The notes: generated from the letters alone by a model not told the origin. Shown: positions 7,018 through 14,522, counted from the stretch's first letter. The stretch is DNA of 31,847 bases from an uncultured Collinsella sp. (GCA_902467875.1 CABQWP010000018.1:1-31847); one strand, 5' to 3'. Numbers and translations: made by a program.

Positions 7018-8586
7018 TTAGCTGGTGTGGCGCCAGCGAGGGTCGGTGAGCGTACGCGCCACACCCAGTCCAACGGGCAGAAACGCTACGATGAGCACTG
7101 CGCGCACAAACCAGCCGAGCATATTGACCGTGTCGAAGGTGCACATGTAATACATCGAGCGATACAGATACAAGCCCGGCACCATAATGACAATCGAAGG
7201 CACCGTGAGGGCGATGCGCGGGTAGGTGAGCTTGACTTCGGCCAAGCTTGCCAGCAGACCCGATACCAGCGCGCCGATAAACGCTGCTGCCTCGGGAGGC
7301 ATTCCCGTGCTGAGGCCCAGGAAGGGAATCATCGTCGGCGCATCGACAAGGGTCAGACGCAGGGTATTGGACACGGCGCCGATCAACCCAGCTGCCGCGG
7401 CCATCTTTACCGGGCTGTTGAACATCACCGAGAAGCCGAATACGCCAACGAAGCTCATCACCACGCGCAGGAGCGTAAGGGCAAGCGGCGAAAGGCCCAG
7501 TGGGGCAAAGTCGTCCGGCGCCAGGCCAACACACTCGGCAACCATCCAACCTACGAGCGTCGCCATCACAATAATCGATACGGCATATGAAAGGCGCTCG
7601 ATACCGCTTCGCATGTCGAGCTTGGCGATGTCGAGGCCCGCCGTAATGAGCGGAAAGCCGGGAATCACAAAGAGCATGGCGCCGATATAGCCTTCTTGGT
7701 GCGACATTGCCCCCGGTATGACCTGGCCAAGGCCGAGCAATGCCAGCAGATACGAAACGCAAGCGAGCGCAACGCCGGTCGTCAGCGCGCTGAACTGACC
7801 AAGGCCTTGCTTGAGAATATGGGAGCGGGCAAAGTTGCCGACACCCGCGCCCACAAACGCGCAGGCCATCTCGATAGGGCCGCCGCCGAGCAAAAAGACG
7901 AAGGCGCCGCAAGCACAAGCTGCCGCAAGGCCCTGTTGCCAGGGAGAGTAATCGGGTTTTGAACTCTCAACGGTCTTGAGCATCTCGTGGTATTCGTGCA
8001 CGGTAAACCGGCGCCCATACGTCTCGATTTCCTTTAAGAAACTCTCCATCATCCAAATGCGATGGGTATTGACGCCCGTTGTGGGCAAGCTGACGACCTC
8101 ATTAAAGCAGTGACCATCTTCGATGCAGGTGCACTCAAACGACAGAAGACTTAAGTCAACGTGGATGGTGACACCGAGTACGGCGGCAACACGATTCATG
8201 GTATCGCGCACGCGCCAGGCACCCGTTCCGCTTGCCAGCATAAGCATGCCGGTGCGGCAGATGATGGATGATTTATCGGTGAGCGGCGCATCGACGGCAA
8301 GCTCATCGCCTGCCGTCACGATCTGGTGCCAGTCAGTTTTCATATGGAGCGCGCCGGCACGAACGCCGTGGTGCATGGGGGCTCTCGAAAGCAGCGAGTT
8401 AAGGCGCGAAGGCTGTGAGGGCTCCGCCGATTCGCCCTCGTCCTCGTCGGGCTCTTCATCGACCAGATCAAAGGAATCAAGCGGCGCTGGCTCGCGACGG
8501 TCGATCAGCTCCTCGTCCTCATCATCAAAGTAGTTGAACTGATCGAGCATGTCCTCTTCGATTGCGCGCTCGCTCGCGTCGTCCAT
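7018..8586 (-). CDS. ThrE-family threonine/serine exporter (fused ThrE and ThrE_2 domains)
   Basis: An inner-membrane exporter of 522 residues, the full length expected for the actinobacterial ThrE type, which exports L-threonine and L-serine. Residues 1-60 are strongly acidic and probably cytosolic and disordered. Residues 70-200 form the soluble front of the DUF1212 domain (DKSSIICRTGMLMLASGTGAWRV). About ten membrane helices follow: five with GGGPIEMACAFVGAGVGNF and FVIPGFPLITAGLDI, then five of the DUF3815 half, including FGFSVMFNSPVKMAAAAGLIGA and VPSIVIMVPGLYLYRSM. GGAAGGGAG about 7 nt upstream of the ATG at 8586 fixes the start. It stands alone, with repeat elements on both sides. Substrate is inferred from the family. 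Confidence 0.85.
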   Translation of the reverse strand: MDDASERAIEEDMLDQFNYFDDEDEELIDRREPAPLDSFDLVDEEPDEDEGESAEPSQPSRLNSLLSRAPMHHGVRAGALHMKTDWHQIVTAGDELAVDAPLTDKSSIICRTGMLMLASGTGAWRVRDTMNRVAAVLGVTIHVDLSLLSFECTCIEDGHCFNEVVSLPTTGVNTHRIWMMESFLKEIETYGRRFTVHEYHEMLKTVESSKPDYSPWQQGLAAACACGAFVFLLGGGPIEMACAFVGAGVGNFARSHILKQGLGQFSALTTGVALACVSYLLALLGLGQVIPGAMSHQEGYIGAMLFVIPGFPLITAGLDIAKLDMRSGIERLSYAVSIIVMATLVGWMVAECVGLAPDDFAPLGLSPLALTLLRVVMSFVGVFGFSVMFNSPVKMAAAAGLIGAVSNTLRLTLVDAPTMIPFLGLSTGMPPEAAAFIGALVSGLLASLAEVKLTYPRIALTVPSIVIMVPGLYLYRSMYYMCTFDTVNMLGWFVRAVLIVAFLPVGLGVARTLTDPRWRHTS

Positions 8587-8692
8587 CCCGGTGCTCCCTT
8601 CCTATCGACTAACCCCCATCCTAAACAGCGACGGCTAAAGGAAACATAAAAGAGACGGCTGTCATGCGAGCCATATTCGCAATAGCCATTGG

Positions 8693-8750
8693 GTAGTCAT
8701 TGGGGACGTTCTTGAATGACTAGTCGTTTAAGAACGTCCCCAATGACTAC
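8693..8750. repeat. 58-bp REPIN-like double palindrome
   Basis: Perfect 21-bp arms at 8693-8713 and 8730-8750 start GTAGTCATTGGGGACG and end in its complement. The 16-nt centre is itself palindromic around GACTAGTC, so nearly the whole element is symmetric. Each half also folds alone (TAGTCATT with AATGACTA around a GGGGACGTTCTT loop). Two inverted REP units joined head to head is the definition of a REPIN. No T-run follows, so terminator function is unlikely. Confidence 0.75.
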
Positions 8751-8810
8751 ATCGATGTTTTGGCAACGCCAGCGAGCGGGTCGCATTTGTGACAAGGTGA
8801 CGTGAAACGA

Positions 8811-8839
8811 AAGGGCGCTGACCTTTTGGTCGCGCCCTT
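8811..8839 (-). terminator. Terminator downstream of lysS
   Basis: On the minus strand AAGGGCGC plus GACC pairs with GGTC and GCGCCCTT (12 bp with one bulge, AAAA loop), followed by TCGTTTC. The T-tail is weak, but the strong stem and its position about 75 nt after the lysS stop support a terminator. Confidence 0.6.
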
Positions 8840-8887
8840 GAAGTTGAACGTCAGATTGTCCAAATGCGGCCCGCGCAGCGTCGAGCC

Positions 8888-8914
8888 GTTACGCGGTTCG
8901 TAGAACCGCGTAAC
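8888..8914. repeat. Palindrome directly after the lysS stop (GTTACGCGGTT family)
   Basis: A perfect 12-bp stem, GTTACGCGGTTC with GAACCGCGTAAC, and a 3-nt loop, starting 2 nt after the lysS stop codon. The same stem, apart from its innermost pair, occurs at 13403-13430 directly after dtd. No T-run on either strand. Confidence 0.75.
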
Positions 8915-8916
8915 CC

Positions 8917-10881
8917 CTAGTACATCTTTGCGCCGGCGGGGATGGAGGCGTCGAGCTGGATCAGGTTGAGGCGCTCCTCGCCCTCCTCCTCGTGGACAGC
9001 GCTGATCAGCATGCCGCAGCTGGGAATACCCATCATCTTGCGCGGAGGCAGGTTGGTGATGGCGAGCAAGGTCTTGCCAACCAGGTCCTCGGGCTCGTAA
9101 TAAGCGTGAATACCGGAGAGGATGGTGCGGTCGGTGCCGGTGCCGTCGTCGAGCGTAAAGTTCAGCAGCTTCTTGGACTTCTTGACGGCCTCGCATGCCT
9201 TGACCTTCACAGCGCGGAAGTCGCTCTTGGAGAAGGTATCAAAGTCGACGAACTCCTCAAACAGCGGCTCAACGGCGATCTTGGAGTAATCGAGCGTGGG
9301 CTTAAGCGACTTAACGAACGGGCTCGCGGCGTTGCCGGCCTCGGCAGCCTTGGCGGCAGCGGCACCGGACTGGAAACCCTTCTCAGGCTTCATGTGCGGG
9401 AACAGCAGCACGTCGCGGATAGAAGCCTGGTTGGTGAGCAGCATGACCACGCGGTCGATACCAATGCCAATGCCGCCCGCGGGAGGCATACCGTACTCGA
9501 GGGCGCGCACGTAGTCCTCGTCGTACTCCATGGCCTCGTCGTCACCGCCGACCTTCTCGGCCATCTGGGCGGCAAAGCGCTCGGCCTGGTCGACCGGGTC
9601 ATTGAGCTCGGAGAACGCGTTGGCGTACTCGTGACCGGCAATAACCAGCTCAAAGCGGTGCGTCAGGCGCGGGTCGTCCTCAAAACGCTTGGCAAGCGGG
9701 CTGACCTCGATGGGGTAATCGCACACGAACGTCGGGTTGACGATGGTGTCCTCGCCCAGCTCATCGTAAATCTCGGCGATGATCTTGCCAGCAGTCCACT
9801 CGGGCTTGATCTCCAGGCCCTTCTCGCGCGCGGCGGCAGCAAGCTCCTCGACCGGCGTGTCGATGGTGACCTGCTTGCCGAGCACGTCGGAGACGATGTC
9901 GGTCATGGGACGGCTGGCCCACTCACCAGAAAGGTCGATGGTCTGGCCCTGGTACTCGATGACCTCGGGGTTGCCGATGGCCTTGTTGGCAGCCTTGATG
10001 ACACCTTGGGCGAGTGCCTTCATGCCCTCGAGGTCGGAGAAGGCACGGTAGGCCTCCATCGTGGTGAACTCGGGGTTGTGGGTAAGGTCCATGCCCTCGT
10101 TACGGAAGATGCGGCCGATCTCGAACACGCGCTCAAAACCACCGACGATGCAGCGCTTGAGGTGCAGCTCGGTGGCAATACGCAGGTAGCACTCCTGATC
10201 GAGCGCGTTGAAGTGGGTAATGAACGGCTTGGCAGTAGCGCCGCCCTGGATGGTCTGCAGGATGGGGGTCTCGACCTCCATGTAGCCGTCGGACTCCATA
10301 AAGCGACGGAAGGTGGAGAGAATCTGCGAACGCTTACGGAAGGTCTCGCGAACGTCGTCGTTGGCGATCAGGTCAACATAGCGCTGGCGATAGCGGGTCT
10401 CCTTGTCGGAAAGACCGTGGAACTTCTCGGGCAGCGGACGAACGGCCTTGGAAAGCAGGGTCGCGCTCTTAGGGGCAACGGAAAGCTGGCCGCGCTGGGT
10501 GCGCACGACCACGCCGGTCACGCCCAGGATGTCGCCCAGGTCGAGGGCCTTGAGCGTATTCCAGGCAGCCTCGTCCATGTCGTTGATGCGGCAGAACAGT
10601 TGAATCTCGGCAGTCGCATCGCGCACGACGATGAACATGATCTTGCCCTGACCGCGCTTGGCGACCACACGGCCGGCGATCTTCACGACATCCTCGGTGT
10701 CCTCACCATCGGCAAGATCGGCGTACTTAGTCTCGATATCGGCGACGTAGTCCTCAAGCTCAGAGTGCTCGGGATAGGGGTTCTGGCCCGCCTCGAACAG
10801 GGCGGCGCGCTTGGCCAGGCGGGTGGCGCGCTCGTCGTTGAGCGTCGATGCCTGATCGGCGGCGTTCTGGTTCTCTGCCAT
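8917..10881 (-). CDS. lysS: Lysyl-tRNA synthetase, class II, with C-terminal tRNA-binding domain
   Basis: Charges tRNA-Lys with lysine in the cytoplasm. At 654 residues it is about 150 longer than a normal bacterial LysRS. Residues about 55-165 form the OB-fold anticodon-binding domain. The class II core follows: motif 1 around RYRQRYVDLIAN, motif 2 in VFEIGRIFRNEGMDLTHNPE, and motif 3 in GIGIGIDRVVMLLT. After residue 500 and an alanine-rich linker, residues about 540-654 form a Trbp111/EMAPII-like OB domain (DFRAVKVKACEAVKKSKKLL, then GMLISAVHEEEGEE), normally found at the C-terminus of MetRS or as a free tRNA-binding protein. GAGGAG 7 nt before the ATG at 10881 supports the start. It follows greA, with a terminator between them. 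Confidence 0.95.
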   Translation of the reverse strand: MAENQNAADQASTLNDERATRLAKRAALFEAGQNPYPEHSELEDYVADIETKYADLADGEDTEDVVKIAGRVVAKRGQGKIMFIVVRDATAEIQLFCRINDMDEAAWNTLKALDLGDILGVTGVVVRTQRGQLSVAPKSATLLSKAVRPLPEKFHGLSDKETRYRQRYVDLIANDDVRETFRKRSQILSTFRRFMESDGYMEVETPILQTIQGGATAKPFITHFNALDQECYLRIATELHLKRCIVGGFERVFEIGRIFRNEGMDLTHNPEFTTMEAYRAFSDLEGMKALAQGVIKAANKAIGNPEVIEYQGQTIDLSGEWASRPMTDIVSDVLGKQVTIDTPVEELAAAAREKGLEIKPEWTAGKIIAEIYDELGEDTIVNPTFVCDYPIEVSPLAKRFEDDPRLTHRFELVIAGHEYANAFSELNDPVDQAERFAAQMAEKVGGDDEAMEYDEDYVRALEYGMPPAGGIGIGIDRVVMLLTNQASIRDVLLFPHMKPEKGFQSGAAAAKAAEAGNAASPFVKSLKPTLDYSKIAVEPLFEEFVDFDTFSKSDFRAVKVKACEAVKKSKKLLNFTLDDGTGTDRTILSGIHAYYEPEDLVGKTLLAITNLPPRKMMGIPSCGMLISAVHEEEGEERLNLIQLDASIPAGAKMY

Positions 10882-10899
10882 AAGTTAGCTCCTCAAACT

Positions 10900-10932
10900 A
10901 AAACGCTCCCCAGGATTCGGTCCCAGGGAGCG
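10900..10932 (-). terminator. Terminator between greA and lysS
   Basis: On the minus strand CGCTCCC pairs with GGGAGCG around a 15-nt loop, followed by TTTTAG. It lies 28 nt after the greA stop and 19 nt before the lysS start, overlapping the lysS leader, so it may be partly read through. Confidence 0.6.
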
Positions 10933-10960
10933 AAAACATACCTTTACGCGGGACCGTGGT

Positions 10961-11431
10961 CTAGCGTGCGATCTTGGCGATGGTGTAGACGCGAGTCTTG
11001 CCGGAAGGCGTAACGACCTCGACGGAGTCGCCCTCGCCGTGACCGATGATGGCGTGACCGACCGGAGACTCGTTGGAAATCTTGTGCTCGAGCGAGTTGG
11101 TCTCGGTGGTACCAACGAGCGTGACTTCCATGACCTCGCCGTTGGGATCAATCAGCGAAACGGTGGAACCGATGGAGACGGTCAGATCGCCCGTGGTGGC
11201 AGCAACCTGAGCGTTGGCAAGAATGGCCTGGATCTCGGCGATACGAGCAGCATTCTGGGCCTGCTTGTCCTTGGCGGCATCGTACTCGGAGTTCTCCGAA
11301 AGGTCGCCGAACGCGCGGGCTTCCTTGATGTCCTCGACGATCTCCTTGGCGTAATCGCCCTCACGCCAGGCGAGCTCCTCGACGAGCTTCTGGCGGCCCT
11401 CAGCGGTCAGTACGATCTGGCTTGCGTCCAT
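10961..11431 (-). CDS. greA: Transcription elongation factor GreA
   Basis: Rescues backtracked RNA polymerase by stimulating cleavage of the nascent transcript through the secondary channel. About 156 residues, normal for the family. The N-terminal coiled coil carries the conserved acidic tip in GDLSENSEYDAAKDKQ, and the C-terminal FKBP-like domain shows IGSTVSLID and NESPVGHAIIGHGEGD. I chose the ATG at 11431 (MDASQIVLTAEGRQKL) because GGGGAG lies 8 nt upstream; an ATG at 11461 would add ten unrelated residues. The gene sits between the tatA terminator and lysS. Confidence 0.93.
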   Translation of the reverse strand: MDASQIVLTAEGRQKLVEELAWREGDYAKEIVEDIKEARAFGDLSENSEYDAAKDKQAQNAARIAEIQAILANAQVAATTGDLTVSIGSTVSLIDPNGEVMEVTLVGTTETNSLEHKISNESPVGHAIIGHGEGDSVEVVTPSGKTRVYTIAKIAR

Positions 11432-11479
11432 ACGGATATCTCCCCAACTCTGATCAAACAATCAACTGTCAACAAAACG

Positions 11480-11512
11480 AAAAAGACCGGCTAGCCTGCG
11501 GGCAAGCCGGTC
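11480..11512 (-). terminator. Terminator downstream of tatA
   Basis: On the minus strand GACCGGCT pairs with AGCCGGTC around a 12-nt loop, followed by TTTTTCGTTTTG. Located 26 nt after the tatA stop. Confidence 0.85.
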
Positions 11513-11537
11513 AGGTGCTCACCCCAAAGGGATGGGA

Positions 11538-11813
11538 CTACTCTGCGTCCGCGTCGCTGTCCTCTGCCTGCTTCTTCTTGGCAGCAGCGAGCTTGGCCTC
11601 GAGCTCAGCGATCTCCTTGTCCTCCTCGGACTGCTCGACCACGACCTCCTCGGCCTGCTTGGTCTCGGCCTTATCATCGCCCTCCATACCCTCGCGGATA
11701 TTCTTGACGGTAGAGCCGAGGGACTTGCCGAGCTTCGGCAGGTTCTTGGGCCCGAAGATAATCAGGACAACGACGAGAATAATGATGAGCTCAGGAGCCC
11801 TCAGTCCAAACAT
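11538..11813 (-). CDS. tatA: Sec-independent protein translocase subunit TatA
   Basis: Forms the pore-like oligomer of the twin-arginine translocase that exports folded proteins. 91 residues. One N-terminal membrane helix (PELIIILVVVLIIFGPKNLP) with the conserved FGPKNLPKLGKSLG hinge leads to an amphipathic helix (LGSTVKNIREGM). A highly charged tail from about residue 45 is rich in Glu, Lys and Ala and probably coiled coil. I chose the ATG at 11813 because GGAGG lies 6 nt upstream and the TatA fold begins there; extension to 11996 would translate part of the tRNA-Pro gene. It has its own promoter and terminator. tatB and tatC are not in the window, so TatA versus a bifunctional TatA/B cannot be settled. 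Confidence 0.88.
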   Translation of the reverse strand: MFGLRAPELIIILVVVLIIFGPKNLPKLGKSLGSTVKNIREGMEGDDKAETKQAEEVVVEQSEEDKEIAELEAKLAAAKKKQAEDSDADAE

Positions 11814-11849
11814 GTAGACCTCCACAATACAGCGAGACAAGCTCGAATG

Positions 11850-11878
11850 AGTATACCGCGGGTATCGCGGTATCACAA
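11850..11878 (-). promoter_or_regulatory. Sigma-70-type promoter of tatA
   Basis: On the minus strand TTGTGA, a 17-nt spacer and TATACT match the consensus hexamers and spacing. The predicted start lies about 30 nt before the tatA start codon. The spacer contains the symmetric run ACCGCGATACCCGCGGT. Confidence 0.7.
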
Positions 11879-11886
11879 CACTAGCT

Positions 11887-11914
11887 AAAAAAAGGGACCG
11901 CAAGAAGCGGTCCC
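11887..11914 (-). terminator. Terminator downstream of tRNA-Pro
   Basis: On the minus strand GGGACCGC pairs with GCGGTCCC around a 5-nt loop, followed by seven T. It lies 11 nt after the tRNA 3' end. Confidence 0.9.
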
Positions 11915-11925
11915 TCCTCATGCTC

Positions 11926-12002
11926 TGGTCGGGTTGACTGGATTTGAACCAGCGACCCCTGCGTCCCGAACGCAGTGCTCTACCAAACTGAGCCACAACC
12001 CG
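11926..12002 (-). tRNA. tRNA-Pro, anticodon CGG
   Basis: A full 77-nt cloverleaf including an encoded CCA. The acceptor stem is CGGGTTG with CAACCCG, the D-arm contains GGCTCAGTTTGGTAGAGC, and the anticodon stem CTGCG/CGCAG encloses TTCGGGA, so the anticodon is CGG and reads CCG. The T-arm contains GGTTCAAATCC. Flanked by an extended -10 promoter and a strong terminator. Confidence 0.95.
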
Positions 12003-12013
12003 TTAGCTCGACT

Positions 12014-12022
12014 ATAGTAACA
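12014..12022 (-). promoter_or_regulatory. Extended -10 promoter of tRNA-Pro
   Basis: The minus strand reads TGTTACTAT, an extended -10 placed about 11 nt before the mature 5' end. No convincing -35 was seen. Confidence 0.5.
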
Positions 12023-12051
12023 AAGATTTTCGCCGCGTGCTAGAGAAATTT

Positions 12052-12948
12052 TTATTTCTTTGGCGCGTCGATTTGAACCGTGTTGGGAATAAACTCAGTC
12101 GCGCAGGCCCACCAGCCATTTTGCTGGGCAGCATCGGCAAGCCTTTCGACCGTGGCAGCGGTGTCGCAAATGGCAAACGAGCAGGCACCCGATCCGCACA
12201 CATCTACAGCAACGGTTCCGTCCTGTTTACGCAGCCAGTCGAGGACCGTTTGAATCTGCGACTCCATCTGTGCGGAAATGACACCCAGATTGTTATGGAT
12301 GAGTGCATATGCCGTCTCGGCATCACCAGCACGCAAGGCAGAAGCTATCGCGCCGGGCTTGTCCGCAGGCACCGGGGCCTCGTCAAAACGTCGATAGGCT
12401 TCAATTGTCGAAACGCTTGCCTCGCGCGGCTTGACCAGCACGACGGGCGTCGCGGGCAGCGCGGGGTACTCAGTTGCTAGCACGTCTCCCCCACCTACGT
12501 AGAACGCAGGACTCGCGTGCAAAAAGAACGGGACGTCAGCACCAATGCCCCGCGCAATATCGTCGAGCGCTGGGTCGGTGCGATCAATGCCCCAGAGCTC
12601 TGCCAAGGCGACAATGACCGCGGCCGCATCCGTCGAGGGGCCGCCCAAGCCGGCGCACAATGGAATGCGCTTCTCAATCGTCACGCAGATGTTTGCCTCG
12701 CGACCATAATGCTCGGCCATAGCAACCGCAACCCGATACGCCGTATTCTTTTGCATGGGAAAATCTGATGCCGGAACCGTCTGGACGGTCAGCGCCTGCG
12801 CCGGCGTGACCGTCACGGTATCGGAAAGACCGACGGCCGCCATCAGGGAATCGACCCTGTGGTAGCCGCGGTCATCGCGCTCGGTATGAACCCCCAGGTA
12901 GAGGTTAATCTTTGCCGGCGCGGAAAGAGTCAGGGACCGATCGGTCAC
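12052..12948 (-). CDS. ispE: 4-diphosphocytidyl-2-C-methyl-D-erythritol kinase (IspE)
   Basis: Phosphorylates the 2-hydroxyl of CDP-methylerythritol in the MEP pathway to isopentenyl diphosphate. 298 residues, normal length. A GHMP kinase: N-terminal SAPAKINLYLGVHTERDDRGYH, the ATP loop IPLCAGLGGPSTDAAA near residues 95-110 (the family often has GGGSSDAAA, so P-S-T is a mild variant), and C-terminal VCGSGACSFAI. The start is a GTG at 12948 with GAGGAG 8 nt upstream, just 2 nt after the veg stop codon, so the two genes share a transcript. Veg and IspE are also near neighbours in Bacillus, which supports both calls. The stop codon lies 50 nt before tRNA-Pro; no clear terminator was seen. Confidence 0.92.
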   Translation of the reverse strand: MTDRSLTLSAPAKINLYLGVHTERDDRGYHRVDSLMAAVGLSDTVTVTPAQALTVQTVPASDFPMQKNTAYRVAVAMAEHYGREANICVTIEKRIPLCAGLGGPSTDAAAVIVALAELWGIDRTDPALDDIARGIGADVPFFLHASPAFYVGGGDVLATEYPALPATPVVLVKPREASVSTIEAYRRFDEAPVPADKPGAIASALRAGDAETAYALIHNNLGVISAQMESQIQTVLDWLRKQDGTVAVDVCGSGACSFAICDTAATVERLADAAQQNGWWACATEFIPNTVQIDAPKK

Positions 12949-12950
12949 CG

Positions 12951-13247
12951 TTAATGCTCCTCGAGCTGATTGCCGAGCGGGGTAAAGATATGCTCGCCGC
13001 TCTCGGGGTCGAACAGCTCGACCTGACCGGTGAGCACATCGATATACTGGTAGGACTGACGCGACTTGCGGCCACGACGCTCGTCAACCTCGACAATGAA
13101 GACGGCCGGGTGGACGCTCTTGATGGTGCCCATGCGCTCGACGACGCGGGTACGGCCCATGTTGGCCTTAACCTTGACGCGATCGCCCACCATATCGGTC
13201 AGCTTCTCGTGGATGTCGTCGACGTGATTGACTTCCATCTCTTCCAT
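12951..13247 (-). CDS. veg: Veg family protein
   Basis: A small protein of about 98 residues in the Veg family (DUF1021), an SH3-like beta fold. In Bacillus subtilis Veg promotes biofilm formation by opposing the SinR repressor; its biochemical activity is unknown, and I make no claim for it here. The family signature is VKVKANMGRTRVVERMGTI, VFIVEVDE, then SYQYIDVLTGQVELFD. The ATG at 13247 has GGAGG 8 nt upstream; in-frame ATGs at 13271 and 13238 are less well placed. First gene of a veg-ispE operon, with a good promoter at 13315-13344 and a short GGGGTATTATCCCC hairpin in the leader. Confidence 0.85.
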   Translation of the reverse strand: MEEMEVNHVDDIHEKLTDMVGDRVKVKANMGRTRVVERMGTIKSVHPAVFIVEVDERRGRKSRQSYQYIDVLTGQVELFDPESGEHIFTPLGNQLEEH

Positions 13248-13314
13248 GAACAGGGCCTCCAGAAGGTGCAATTCAAAAAGGGGATAATACCCCTAAGATA
13301 GACAAAACTCTAAT

Positions 13315-13344
13315 ACTATAGCACCCTGTTGTGGCCATACGCAA
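13315..13344 (-). promoter_or_regulatory. Sigma-70-type promoter of veg-ispE
   Basis: The minus strand has TTGCGT, an 18-nt spacer and TATAGT. The transcript would begin about 60 nt before the veg start codon. A small hairpin, GGGGTATTATCCCC, follows in the leader. Confidence 0.65.
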
Positions 13345-13402
13345 GTAGCTAAAAAAGCCCGGTCTCGAATACGTACCAGACGACAATCTCGCATGACCAG
13401 TT

Positions 13403-13430
13403 GTTACGCGGTTTGGTAAAACCGCGTAAC
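13403..13430. repeat. Palindrome directly after the dtd stop (GTTACGCGGTT family)
   Basis: A perfect 12-bp stem, GTTACGCGGTTT with AAACCGCGTAAC, and a 4-nt loop. It begins on the base next to the dtd stop codon and shares 11 of 12 stem pairs with the element after lysS at 8888-8914. No T-run follows. Confidence 0.75.
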
Positions 13431-13877
13431 CTAAAGGTTATCGGTGTCCAAGACGATGGTGAATGGGCCGTCGTTGACCAAGTCGACTTTCATATCGGCG
13501 CCAAAAATGCCGTGCGCCACGTGTTCGACATCTTGGCGAACGAGCGTCAGGAAGTACTCGTAGAGCTCGTTGGCAACATCGGGCGCGCCGGCATCCGTAA
13601 ACGATGGGCGGCGACCGTGGCGGCAGTCAGCGAACAGCGTGAACTGCGACACCACGAGCACCTCACCGTCGACATCGGCAAGCGCCAAGTTGGTCTTGCC
13701 GTTCTCGTCCTCGTTGATGCGCAGCCCGCGGAGCTTGCCCCACAGCTTATCGGCCTCGGCACGCGTATCGCCATGGCCCACACCCAGCAGCACCAGGTAG
13801 CCGCGTCCAATGCGGCCCACGCACTCGCCGTCGACCGTCACGCCGGCGTTGAGTACGCGCTGCACCACCGCACGCAC
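13431..13877 (-). CDS. dtd: D-aminoacyl-tRNA deacylase
   Basis: Hydrolyses D-amino acids (and glycine mischarged on tRNA-Ala) from tRNA, a proofreading step outside the synthetases. 148 residues, normal length. The family signatures are the N-terminal MRAVVQRVLNAGVTVDGE, the catalytic SQFTLFADC loop near residue 78, and the cross-subunit GP loop in NDGPFTIVLDT near the C-terminus. The GP loop usually reads NxGPVT; here it has F in place of V. The start is a GTG at 13877 with GAGGAG 6 nt upstream. The rdgB stop is 3 nt upstream, so rdgB-dtd are one transcript. A palindromic repeat follows the stop codon immediately. Confidence 0.93.
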   Translation of the reverse strand: MRAVVQRVLNAGVTVDGECVGRIGRGYLVLLGVGHGDTRAEADKLWGKLRGLRINEDENGKTNLALADVDGEVLVVSQFTLFADCRHGRRPSFTDAGAPDVANELYEYFLTLVRQDVEHVAHGIFGADMKVDLVNDGPFTIVLDTDNL

Positions 13878-13880
13878 GGC

Positions 13881-14522
13881 CTACTCCTCGCCCGTCAGTT
13901 TGGCGGATAGGTGCTCGAGCGCATGGAATCGATGGCTGATGGCGTTCTTCTCGTCAGCCGTCAGCTCGGCCATGGTCTTGCCCGGCGTGTCGACCGGCAG
14001 GAACAGCGGGTCATAGCCAAAACCATGGTCGCCGCGGCCCTCGTGCGCGATAACGCCCTCGCAGGCGCCCTCGCCATAGGTGACCAGACCGTCCGTGTCG
14101 ATGAGCGCGACGACGCTCATAAAGCGCGCGGTGCGGTCCTCATCTGCCACGCCTTCCAGGTTAACGAGAAGCTTGGCGTTGTTGGCGGCATCGTCGCCGT
14201 GCACGCCCGCATAGCGCGCGCTATACACACCGGGCTCACCGTCCAGCGCGTCGACGACCAAGCCCGAATCGTCGGCAATGGCCATAAGGCCCGTCTCCTC
14301 AACCGCGGCTTGGGCCTTGATGATGGCGTTCTCCAAAAACGTCGTGCCGTTTTCCTCGGGATCCTCAAAATCACCCAGCTGGCCGAGCGCCACAAAGCGC
14401 ACCTCGGGCATGACCTTGCCCAAAATGGCCTCGATCTCGGTGAGCTTATGAGCGTTTCCGGTTGCCACGACGATGGTCGCCGCCGGGTCGAGGGTGTCGA
14501 TGTCAATCTTCTCAAGTGCCAT
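13881..14522 (-). CDS. rdgB: XTP/dITP diphosphatase (RdgB/HAM1 family)
   Basis: Removes deaminated purine nucleotides (dITP, XTP) from the pool by hydrolysis to the monophosphate and pyrophosphate. About 213 residues. The motifs are TGNAHKLTEI near the N-terminus (substrate-binding loop), ADDSGLVVDALDGEPG with the catalytic Asp, GFGYDPLF, and ISHRFHAL at the C-terminus. I chose the ATG at 14522 because AGGAGG lies 6 nt upstream; an ATG at 14558 lacks a site and adds twelve unlikely residues. It is followed 3 nt later by dtd. rph, 140 nt upstream, is its usual neighbour in many Gram-positive genomes. Confidence 0.93.
   Translation of the reverse strand: MALEKIDIDTLDPAATIVVATGNAHKLTEIEAILGKVMPEVRFVALGQLGDFEDPEENGTTFLENAIIKAQAAVEETGLMAIADDSGLVVDALDGEPGVYSARYAGVHGDDAANNAKLLVNLEGVADEDRTARFMSVVALIDTDGLVTYGEGACEGVIAHEGRGDHGFGYDPLFLPVDTPGKTMAELTADEKNAISHRFHALEHLSAKLTGEE

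Noticed and set aside
8747..9196. 149-codon minus-strand frame overlapping the end of lysS
   Set aside because: Out of frame with lysS and arginine-rich; its tail reads through the terminator and REPIN-like repeat.
8992..11013. 673-codon plus-strand frame opposite lysS
   Set aside because: A shadow of lysS in the complementary strand; no domain, no ribosome-binding site, and it runs through the greA-lysS junction.
11814..11996. N-terminal extension of TatA by 61 residues
   Set aside because: The extension would translate part of the tRNA-Pro gene and its terminator; the TatA fold and a good ribosome-binding site begin at 11813.
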